This document shows positions 6,975 to 12,546 of a stretch of 12,546 bases of DNA, piece after piece. A program made the position numbers and the translations under genes. How positions within the stretch are numbered: position 1 is the stretch's first letter; each line of letters starts with the position of its first letter. Below the pieces are notes generated by a model, which made no database searches, had not been told where the DNA came from, and saw nothing but the letters and a program-made list of their open reading frames with translations. Source of the stretch: Planctomycetaceae bacterium (GTDB lineage Bacteria; Planctomycetota; Planctomycetia; Planctomycetales; Planctomycetaceae); NCBI GenBank assembly GCA_027080405.1, contig JALWSL010000655.1, forward strand, positions 1-12,546. The letters run 5' to 3'.

Positions 6975-7619
6975 TCAGTCGCGTTTTCTCTGACTGACCG
7001 GAGCTTGAAATATCTCACTCAGAATAATTGCCTCACGAAGGGAATTTGTGGAATGAAGCAGTTCGAACAGCTTCCGCCTCGCAGGGGCATGTCGTTTCGG
7101 GGCTGACAGTTGTGATCCTTTTTCCTTCTTTTTCAACTCGTCAACCAGAGTCCCTGGATGGTGGGAACTGAACTGTTCAACATGTTCCTCCAACTCCTTC
7201 CCCAGATTCTCTGATCCAACTTGGTGGGTAGTTTCGTCACTGAATACAGATTGACGTTCCCGCGGTTGAGTCAATGATGAACGGGCACTCGATGGCCGGT
7301 TGCTTGAGGAAACAGACCGGCCTCTCGATCCTGATGTCGTTTTTGGCTCACTGCGTTTGCGTTTTCTACTTTGCTGTTTTCGCTGATGATCGGCTGGTCG
7401 CTGTGGCTTTCTTTGCTGTTGCCTCCTCGACCCTGGCTCAGGTTTTTGCCCCTGCAACTCATTGAGAAAAGCTTCCAACTCATCTTGCAGGCGTCGTTTG
7501 CCTTGAGGACGTTGCTGGCCACGCCCCGCCTTTCCCTTTTTCTTGTTTTCATTCATGGCATTATGGATCCATCCAATAACCGAAATGATTATCAGAACGA
7601 TGGTGATGAAACCGTTCAT
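6975..7619 (-). CDS. Basic single-pass membrane protein, FloA neighbour
   Basis: No family name is recognised. I chose ATG 7619 (214 residues) over the longer open frame from 7709, because GAGAGG lies about 10 bases before it and a hydrophobic segment begins at once. Residues 3-17 (GFITIVLIIISVIGW) form a membrane anchor. Residues 24-125 are very rich in Lys, Arg, Gln and Ser and likely disordered in the cytoplasm. An acidic helical stretch follows (ENLGKELEEHVEQF), and the C-terminus has a compact motif, FELLHSTNSLREAIILSEIF, then QAPVSQR. A (L)REAI(I/F)LxEI(L/F)xxP ending is, from memory, common at the C-terminus of small planctomycete membrane proteins. It lies 217 bases after floA on the same strand, so co-transcription and a role near FloA in the membrane are plausible inferences. 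Confidence 0.8.
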   Translation of the reverse strand: MNGFITIVLIIISVIGWIHNAMNENKKKGKAGRGQQRPQGKRRLQDELEAFLNELQGQKPEPGSRRQQQRKPQRPADHQRKQQSRKRKRSEPKTTSGSRGRSVSSSNRPSSARSSLTQPRERQSVFSDETTHQVGSENLGKELEEHVEQFSSHHPGTLVDELKKKEKGSQLSAPKRHAPARRKLFELLHSTNSLREAIILSEIFQAPVSQRKRD

Positions 7620-7807
7620 GTCAACGCATTCCTCTCGAAGCGCTCTTCCGCGCCTTGATGGGCAAAACCGTAATAAGTGCTCTTTCCGGTCCTGGAAATG
7701 AACACCCATTTCCGCAATCCGCCCCGTTGTCGTTCGTCACATCTGGTTTGAACCGCCTGTTTGCGGTTTGAACTTTGCCAATCAGGCCAGACCTGCCTCC
7801 TGCCCAA
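7616..7807 (-). CDS. Doubtful 63-codon ORF between floA and the membrane protein gene
   Basis: An open frame beginning with TTG at 7807, 29 bases after the floA stop, ends in a TGA that overlaps the next gene's ATG as ATGA. If translated it would make the three genes a gapless operon. The second half (WVFISRTGKSTYYGFAHQ) looks protein-like; the first half does not. An AGGAGG at 7796-7801 is inside the frame and does not serve its start. This may be plain intergenic sequence. Confidence 0.18.
   Translation of the reverse strand: MGRRQVWPDWQSSNRKQAVQTRCDERQRGGLRKWVFISRTGKSTYYGFAHQGAEERFERNALT
7745..7773. repeat. Direct repeat and hairpin in the floA downstream gap
   Basis: GGTTTGAAC occurs at 7745-7753 and 7765-7773. 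Nested in it is a perfect inverted repeat, AACCGC (7751-7756), loop CTGTTT, GCGGTT (7763-7768). It lies between floA and the following gene, with no U-tract. It could stabilise or process the transcript. Confidence 0.4.
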
Positions 7808-7836
7808 TCTGTCCCCTGCCGACAGGAGCGGGAAAA

Positions 7837-8892
7837 TCAGCTCTTCGTTGCAACTTCTTTGGGATCTGCAATCGAGTTTCGCATCAGGGTATCAGACTGG
7901 ATGTTTTTCAGTTCGTAATAATCAAGAACGCCAAGCTGTTTCTCCCGGAAGGCCTGGGCGATCGCTTCAGGAACTTCTGCCTCAGACATCACAACTTTTG
8001 CACGGTTTTCCTGCGTTTTCGCAATCATTTCCTGCTCACGAGCCTTGGCCGCCGCTCTGCGCTCTTCCGCCTTGGCCTGGGCAACCCGCATGTCCGCCTC
8101 AGCCTGGTCAGCCTGCAGGCGGGCACCAATATTTTCCCCAACATCGATGTCGGCAATATCAATCGATACAATTTCGAAGGACGTTTGGGATTCAAGCCCC
8201 TGATCGAGTACGATCTGGGAAATGAAATCGGGATTTTCCAGAACCAAGGCGTACGTTTTGGTTGAGCCGATCGCCTGAACAATTCCCTGCCCCACACGGG
8301 CAATAATCGTTTCTTCGGTCGCTCCCCCAATCAACTGGCGCAAGTTGGTTCGCACGGTAACACGCGCTCTGGCACAAAGCTGGATTCCGTCTGCCGCAAC
8401 CGCATCCAGCGTTGCAGCCCCCGATTTGGCGGGATCCGGGCAGTCGATTACAATCGGGTTGACTGAGGTTCGAACGGCATCCAGAATGTCCCGCCCAGCC
8501 AGGTCAATAGCCGCAGCAGTGACCCAATCGAGATCAATGTTGGCCCGATGAGCGGCAATCAAGGCACGAATCACATTCGGAACATTCCCGCCGGCCAGAT
8601 AATGGGCTTCCAGATCACGCGTAGTGATAGGAAAAATATGCGTCAGCCCCGCCTGGACTGCCATGATTTTACACCGAACGATAATGGTCGGGTTCACTTT
8701 CCGGATCGACATCACAAACAGGGTAAACAGCCCGATCCCTGCACCGGTCGTTTTGCTTTGAATCCATAAGCCGAGGTAACGGGCAAAAATGGCAAAGAAA
8801 ATCAATGAACCAAAAATAAGGACGACAACGCCAAACCAAATCAGATAACTCAAGGATGACTGCTGCGCCAAAATAAGCGAGTTCATTAACAT
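7837..8892 (-). CDS. floA: Flotillin-like protein FloA
   Basis: A 351-residue SPFH/flotillin-like scaffold that in Bacillus organises membrane microdomains. An N-terminal membrane hairpin or helix spans about 17-38. FloA signatures follow: [20 protein letters not shown] (100-119), [20 protein letters not shown] (181-200), [20 protein letters not shown] (248-267), then an Ala/Glu-rich coiled coil (about 258-316) and the C-terminal [19 protein letters not shown]. Length fits the family (about 330). I chose ATG 8892, preceded by GAGGG with a 10-base gap; ATG 8886 is an alternative, and the longer frame from 8982 adds unrelated sequence. NfeD proteins are commonly encoded next to floA, but none is visible within the 488 bases upstream or in the next gene. 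The following gene encodes the basic membrane protein. Confidence 0.95.
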   Translation of the reverse strand: MLMNSLILAQQSSLSYLIWFGVVVLIFGSLIFFAIFARYLGLWIQSKTTGAGIGLFTLFVMSIRKVNPTIIVRCKIMAVQAGLTHIFPITTRDLEAHYLAGGNVPNVIRALIAAHRANIDLDWVTAAAIDLAGRDILDAVRTSVNPIVIDCPDPAKSGAATLDAVAADGIQLCARARVTVRTNLRQLIGGATEETIIARVGQGIVQAIGSTKTYALVLENPDFISQIVLDQGLESQTSFEIVSIDIADIDVGENIGARLQADQAEADMRVAQAKAEERRAAAKAREQEMIAKTQENRAKVVMSEAEVPEAIAQAFREKQLGVLDYYELKNIQSDTLMRNSIADPKEVATKS

Positions 8893-9380
8893 AGTGAGAG
8901 TTCCCTCAATAGAACGACTGTTTGATTGGATTATGTTTTGGCAAACGACCGGCTTGCTCCGCGATTCCACACGTCGGAACAAGCCTGCCTGAATGGAGAC
9001 CGGAACGATTCACCCGAAAAGTTCCAGGGAACTCCGTGAAGCAGACGATCGAAACTGCCTCAACATCATCTGAACGAACAAACGACGGAGCCCCCTCTGG
9101 CAGAAAACCGGAAACCCCACCTAATGGTAATTGATTTCAAGCAGATGTACCACTCAACAGGTGATATTCCCCCCGATTTCCCCAATCCATCTTCCTCGCC
9201 AGATACCGGTCTCGTCACTCAGCCTGAATGATCCTCGAGGCGCCTGACCTGCCCAATGTATGGACTCGATGCTTGATGAGAGGCCCCTCGATGCGTGATT
9301 CAGGGACTCGCCGATCAGGTACAGATTGAAATCTGCCTGCAAATATCAATTGCCGCAGTTTCTCGCATTCTGATTTGCGT
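8893..9380. other. 488-base gap upstream of floA with palindromes
   Basis: No convincing gene is seen; short open frames here lack ribosome binding sites or protein-like composition. A 14-base palindrome, AGTTCC AG GGAACT, lies at 9020-9033, about 130 bases before the floA start. A longer imperfect inverted repeat pairs CCTGAATGATCCTCGAGG (9223-9240) with CCTCGATGCGTGATTCAGG (9286-9304); within it CTCGATGCxTGAT is directly repeated (9265-9277, 9287-9299). On the - strand CATAAT, a fair -10 box, lies near 8930, but no good -35 accompanies it. Confidence 0.4.
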
Positions 9381-10646
9381 CTAAGCCGCTCGGGATGTTT
9401 GGCCCATCCCCGCATGTGCCTGGGAGCAGGCAGCATCGAGAACTTTCAGGATCGCATCAGCCGTCAAACGCATCTCTTCCAGACTGAGCGTCGGATGAAC
9501 CTGGAACATCAGGCTGCGTTGACCAAACGATTGTGCACCAGGCAATCTGCACGACGGTGCGAACCCCGCCTGCTGGATGCTTTTTTCGAGATAGATTTCT
9601 GCACAACTCCCACTGCCGCAAGGAACGCCTTCTGCCTGGATCGCCTTGATAATTGCGTCCCGAGTCCACCCCGGTTGCAACTGATTCAAGCGAACGCGAC
9701 AGTAGAACTTGTAATAACTGTGCTCGAGATGTCCCGGAACATCGAATAATTCAATCGCCGCATGCCCCTTGAGGGCTTCATGAAGCACCTGAGCATTTCG
9801 CTTTCGTTTGGCGATCCAGTCCGGCAATGCAACCAATGCCTTTCGACCGATCGCCGCCTGCATTTCACTCATGCGGGCATTGGTTCCCAGCGTATCGTGA
9901 AGCAATTGAAACAGGCCCGTTTTCGGTTCGTGATAAATCTTGTCCCAATTTTTTCCGTGATCCTTGTAACGCCACACTCTTTGCCAAAGCGTATCGTTAT
10001 TCGTCACAACCAATCCACCTTCGCCGCCGGTGGTTATAATCTTGTCCTGACAGAACGAAAAAGCGGAAATATCTCCCCAGGTTCCTACCGGTTTGCCATG
10101 ACAGGTTGCTCCGTGTGCCTGGGCGCAATCTTCAATCAACTTGAGTCCGTGAAGTTGCGCCAGCGCAACGATTTCTTCCATCTCGCACGGTCGCCCCCCC
10201 ATATGGACAACAATAATAGCCTTCGTATTGGGGGAGATTTGCCGGGCAATTGTTTCCGCCGTCATGTTCTGTGTAGCGGGATCGATATCTGCGAAAACCG
10301 GGGTTCCTCCTCGCACCATCACTGCACTTGCCGTAGCCACGAATGTGTGGGCCGGAACGATCACTTCCTCTCCGGGATTCAATCCAATCGCGTGAAGGGC
10401 AAGCTCCAAAGCGACGGTTCCGTTGGAGACGGCAATAGCGTGAGCAACTCCCAGCGACGCGGCGTATTCTTCCTCGAACAGCCGTCCCTGCTCTCCCGTC
10501 CAATAGTTGACACGACCAGATTTCAGAACATCCACAACCGCCGTGATCTGTTCTTCATCAAAAACCGGCCAGGGGGAAAGAGGCGCGACACAAACAGGCT
10601 GGCCTCCTTCAATCGCCAAAACGGACTCTCTTGCACTTTTCCCCAT
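9381..10646 (-). CDS. DegT/DnrJ/EryC1/StrS family aminotransferase
   Basis: A 421-residue PLP enzyme of the family that aminates keto-sugars (often nucleotide-linked) or inosose, usually with Glu or Gln as donor. Visible features: SNGTVALELAL (74-84), PAHTFVATASAV, FADIDPATQNM, IEDCAQAHGA with D173 to bind the PLP pyridine nitrogen, and the lysine motif FSFCQDKIITTGGEGG with K202 as Schiff-base residue. NARMSEMQAAIG (256-267) and the C-terminal domain are complete. I chose ATG 10646, preceded by GAAGGG at a good distance; an open frame from 10682 would add 12 unlikely residues. The sequence GGGATTCCC just before the start could fold over part of the ribosome binding site. It appears to be a single-gene unit between the 177-residue membrane protein gene and floA. 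The sugar substrate cannot be named. Confidence 0.92.
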   Translation of the reverse strand: MGKSARESVLAIEGGQPVCVAPLSPWPVFDEEQITAVVDVLKSGRVNYWTGEQGRLFEEEYAASLGVAHAIAVSNGTVALELALHAIGLNPGEEVIVPAHTFVATASAVMVRGGTPVFADIDPATQNMTAETIARQISPNTKAIIVVHMGGRPCEMEEIVALAQLHGLKLIEDCAQAHGATCHGKPVGTWGDISAFSFCQDKIITTGGEGGLVVTNNDTLWQRVWRYKDHGKNWDKIYHEPKTGLFQLLHDTLGTNARMSEMQAAIGRKALVALPDWIAKRKRNAQVLHEALKGHAAIELFDVPGHLEHSYYKFYCRVRLNQLQPGWTRDAIIKAIQAEGVPCGSGSCAEIYLEKSIQQAGFAPSCRLPGAQSFGQRSLMFQVHPTLSLEEMRLTADAILKVLDAACSQAHAGMGQTSRAA

Positions 10647-10711
10647 GGGATTCCCTTCCCACACTTGAACAGAACAAAACATGGCAACTGACGGACAGTC
10701 GCTACGGCTGC

Positions 10712-10741
10712 AATGTATTTCAAAGCAGGCAATGAGGTCAA
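10712..10741 (-). promoter_or_regulatory. Candidate promoter of the aminotransferase gene
   Basis: On the - strand TTGACC (10741-10736, 5 of 6) is followed by an 18-base spacer and TACATT (10717-10712, 4 of 6), leaving a leader of about 65 bases to the aminotransferase ATG. The remainder of 10647-10913 shows no gene. An inverted repeat CCAGT/ACTGG (10865-10869, 10882-10886) follows the upstream gene but has no U-tract. Confidence 0.4.
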
Positions 10742-10913
10742 GAGAGGTGTTTTCCTTGTGCGCCGCCTGCTACTGGTGGGAAGGCTGTTTGCAGCAAGCG
10801 TTCCGTCGTCCACGGCAAATACCATTGCAACAGGAAGGACCGGCGATCGAAGTGGGAGAATGATCCAGTCCACAAACCGGTACTGGCATTCTGGTGGCAT
10901 TTTGTCAGTCCCG

Positions 10914-11447
10914 TCAGTAGCGTTTGATTTGTACCCCCGGAATCGAACGGAATGCGGTTTTGATCTCTTTGGCCAGTTCAAGGTTTTGCCGGTTTTCGAC
11001 GTGGGCATCAATTTGGGTGACCCCTACAATTTCCCAACTTCCCCGTTTATTTTTCGAAGCATAAAGCTCGGTATCAATCCAGTTACCGGGAATAGCGAGT
11101 GCTGCGCGAACAGTTGCTCCGTTAGGGGCCAACTTTATATCGTGAATTCTGATTTCGATCTGGCTGGAATCAGACAAACCGTGAGAGCCAGCCTCGTGTC
11201 GGGAAATCCCCTCCAGAAAAGAGATGGCGCAGCGACGGACCGGAGCGTAATAGATGTAATCTTTCGCAGCCAGGTATAACAGGAAGCCGCCAGCCACCAT
11301 ACAAAGGGCAGCGATCACCCGTCCACCGATGGCTGCGTATGGCGCGATTGCAACCTGCGATTGGGAAGCAAAGGATGCCTGCCTGCTTCTCCGTCGATGT
11401 GCGTACTTTTTTCGCAGGTAGGCCCGCTGCCTGGCTGGCTTATGCAC
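10914..11447 (-). CDS. Basic single-pass membrane protein, GTG start, overlaps previous gene
   Basis: No family recognised. The frame is open further upstream, but the likely start is GTG 11447, overlapping the preceding gene's stop in GTGCATAA, giving 177 residues and translational coupling. A weaker possibility is an ATG far inside the preceding gene. The first 22 residues are strongly basic (R/K/H-rich, including RKKYAHRRRSR), then a single membrane helix at about 43-62 (RVIAALCMVAGGFLLYLAAK). By the positive-inside rule the N-terminus should be cytoplasmic, and the C-terminal 110 residues outside. That part alternates strand-like segments (IEIRIHDIKL, ATVRAALAIPG, SWEIVGVTQIDAHV) and ends in a helix (LELAKEIKTAF). 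It resembles a small beta-rich domain, function unknown. Confidence 0.7.
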   Translation of the reverse strand: MHKPARQRAYLRKKYAHRRRSRQASFASQSQVAIAPYAAIGGRVIAALCMVAGGFLLYLAAKDYIYYAPVRRCAISFLEGISRHEAGSHGLSDSSQIEIRIHDIKLAPNGATVRAALAIPGNWIDTELYASKNKRGSWEIVGVTQIDAHVENRQNLELAKEIKTAFRSIPGVQIKRY

Positions 11448-11658
11448 CGGGACGCAGCTGCCAATATGCAGACAGCAATTCGTATAAATCAGCTGAAATT
11501 TGGACTTCTTCATCTTCGAAGTCGTCCAGCCATGTTCTTTTGAAGCGGGCGGCATCGCCAATAATCTGAGCCATTTCGCCCAGCCGCATCGTTACCTTCG
11601 GCTCCTCAACAACGGTCGATTCGCCTTCCCCGGTATAGAGTTTGAGTCGCGTTCGCAT
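11440..11658 (-). CDS. 72-residue acidic conserved-looking protein
   Basis: A small hypothetical protein starting MRTRLKLYTGEG. I chose ATG 11658 because AAGGA lies 5 bases before it; ATG 11664, two codons upstream, sits directly against that purine tract, and the open frame to 11784 is not protein-like beyond it. Residues 17-40 (VEEPKVTMRLGEMAQIIGDA) look amphipathic; the rest is acidic (TWLDDFEDEEVQIS), ending ADLYELLSAYWQLRPGA. It is cytoplasmic by composition. From memory, similar short proteins occur in many planctomycetes, but I cannot verify this here. It overlaps the next gene by 8 bases, so the two products probably act together or are co-regulated. Confidence 0.75.
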   Translation of the reverse strand: MRTRLKLYTGEGESTVVEEPKVTMRLGEMAQIIGDAARFKRTWLDDFEDEEVQISADLYELLSAYWQLRPGA

Positions 11659-12014
11659 TGACATCCTTCCCTGGAGCCAAAAAGTATTTACCAGCACAAT
11701 CGCTGTTTTCTGTTTGCATAAATCAGGTATCGGCAAAAACAGTTGCGTTCTTGATCCCAAAAAACGACAGCGGCAAATTGGCAAAACTTTAAGGGCAGGA
11801 CGAGTTCTATTCCGCGAATTTCGAAAAAAATCTTTTTTCAGCTATAGAAATTCGAACAGAGGGCGCGATTCCACTGCCGCCGAAAGCTTGCCAGAAGTGA
11901 ATCGAACAAACTCTACGAGTCGAAAACCAAAGAGCCTGTCTGACGATGCTCCCTGCTGCGGACCTACTCCAGCGGTATCCTCCACCCTGGCGGTCGGGGC
12001 AATTTATCACGAAG
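11659..12014. other. 356-base gap between the MoxR gene and the 72-residue gene
   Basis: No gene seen; the open frames here are in poor sequence and overlap the MoxR end. It holds an A/T-only inverted repeat, GAAAAAA ATC TTTTTTC (11823-11839), and a hairpin after the MoxR stop, CCAGCGGT with ACCCTGG (11969-11990), with a one-base bulge and no U-tract. A promoter for the 72-residue gene should lie here, but no box pair is convincing. Confidence 0.4.
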
Positions 12015-12546
12015 TTAAACGGCGGCATGCTCGGCCAGGTTATCCAGGGGCATTTTGACTTCCTTCAACAAACGGGAAATAACATCGTCCGTCGAAAGTC
12101 CTTCGCTGTCTGCCTGAAACGTGGTGACAAGTCGATGCCTGAGCACTGGATGCGCAACCGCCTTGATATCGGCAGAGGTTGCATGAAAGCGGCCATGCAG
12201 CAGTGCCCTCGCTTTTGCCCCGGCAATCAAATTTTGACCTGCTCTCGGGCCAGCCCCCCAACTGACATACTGCCTGATAAATTTGGAAGCCCCCGGTTCT
12301 TTGGGACGGGTCGCCCTGGCCAGATCGCGGGCATACTTGAAAACGTGTTCCGCCACTGGAACCTTTCGGACGACATCCTGCATCGCAAGAATCTGCTTAT
12401 CGTTCAAAATTGCAGAAAGATGCAACTGTTCGCCCGAACTGGTCTTCATCAGAATTTCCAGTTCTTCTTCAGCAGAGGGATACTTCACAACCGTATTAAA
12501 CATGAAGCGATCGAGTTGAGCTTCCGGAAGCGGGTAGGTTCCCTCC
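12015..12546 (-). CDS. MoxR-family AAA+ ATPase, C-terminal part (cut by window edge)
   Basis: The gene runs off the right edge; about 177 C-terminal residues are present. The first visible codons read [18 protein letters not shown], the signature following the AAA+ core in MoxR ATPases, so the Walker motifs lie outside the window. The C-terminal lid domain follows, with [12 protein letters not shown], then [57 protein letters not shown] and the usual ending [11 protein letters not shown]. MoxR proteins act as chaperone-like ATPases that mature partner proteins, often with DUF58 and VWA-domain proteins encoded downstream. Here the next gene on the strand is the 72-residue protein after 356 bases, so no DUF58 gene follows. 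ATG 12503 is internal, not the real start. Confidence 0.95.
   Translation of the reverse strand, partial: EGTYPLPEAQLDRFMFNTVVKYPSAEEELEILMKTSSGEQLHLSAILNDKQILAMQDVVRKVPVAEHVFKYARDLARATRPKEPGASKFIRQYVSWGAGPRAGQNLIAGAKARALLHGRFHATSADIKAVAHPVLRHRLVTTFQADSEGLSTDDVISRLLKEVKMPLDNLAEHAAV

Noticed and set aside
7620..7709. Upstream extension of the 214-residue protein to ATG 7709
   Set aside because: The added 30 residues are unlike a signal or domain and would bury the membrane anchor; ATG 7619 has GAGAGG at a proper distance.
8893..8982. Upstream extension of FloA to ATG 8982
   Set aside because: FloA normally begins just before its membrane segment; the added residues are polar and unrelated, and GAGGG precedes ATG 8892.
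9154..9436. Two short - strand frames after the aminotransferase gene
   Set aside because: They overlap each other and the inverted repeat region; no ribosome binding site or protein-like pattern.
9762..10691. 309-codon open frame on the + strand opposite the aminotransferase gene
   Set aside because: The opposite strand encodes complete PLP-enzyme motifs; the + translation is rich in His, Arg and Ser with no fold signature.
10523..11011. 162-codon - strand frame spanning the gap before the aminotransferase gene
   Set aside because: It overlaps two better supported genes in another frame and lacks a ribosome binding site and any motif.
10713..11279. 188-codon + strand frame opposite the 177-residue membrane protein gene
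   Set aside because: The - strand frame has a membrane helix, a basic tail and a coupled start; the + frame has none of these.

Overview
The window most resembles a planctomycete chromosome of moderate GC content. This is inferred from the protein families: a FloA-type flotillin followed by a basic single-pass membrane protein, a planctomycete-like 72-residue protein, a MoxR-type AAA+ ATPase, a secreted alpha/beta-hydrolase, and a FixL/FixJ-like signalling pair. No rRNA or taxon marker is present, so genus cannot be stated. I see no tRNA, rRNA, CRISPR array, transposase or phage gene.

Layout. Positions 1-4385 carry signalling genes on the + strand: a soluble triple-PAS histidine kinase, a FixJ-type response regulator overlapping it by ATGA, and, after a 244-base gap with a clear dyad and a direct repeat, a LuxR/NarL-type regulator whose receiver domain has lost most phosphorylation residues. 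From 4428 to the end all confident genes are on the - strand. In their transcription order (right to left) they are: the 3' part of a MoxR ATPase gene, a 72-residue conserved-looking protein overlapping a 177-residue basic single-pass membrane protein, a DegT/DnrJ/EryC1/StrS aminotransferase, flotillin-like FloA, its 214-residue membrane companion, a GT4 glycosyltransferase with an altered EX7E motif, and a secreted esterase-like hydrolase that converges on the regulator gene.

How the genes may work together. The kinase and FixJ-type protein form a textbook two-component pair (translational coupling, complete catalytic motifs). The pseudo-receiver regulator next door is a candidate target or partner, and the dyad between them a candidate operator. 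FloA and the 214-residue protein are probably co-transcribed and may both act at membrane microdomains. The aminotransferase and glycosyltransferase fit surface sugar synthesis but are not in one obvious operon.

No wholly new system is demonstrated. The best leads are the pseudo-receiver regulator with its operator-like dyad, the FloA companion protein without an adjacent NfeD gene, the overlapping 72/177-residue gene pair, and a 15-codon ORF with a strong ribosome binding site lying antisense across the glycosyltransferase stop codon.
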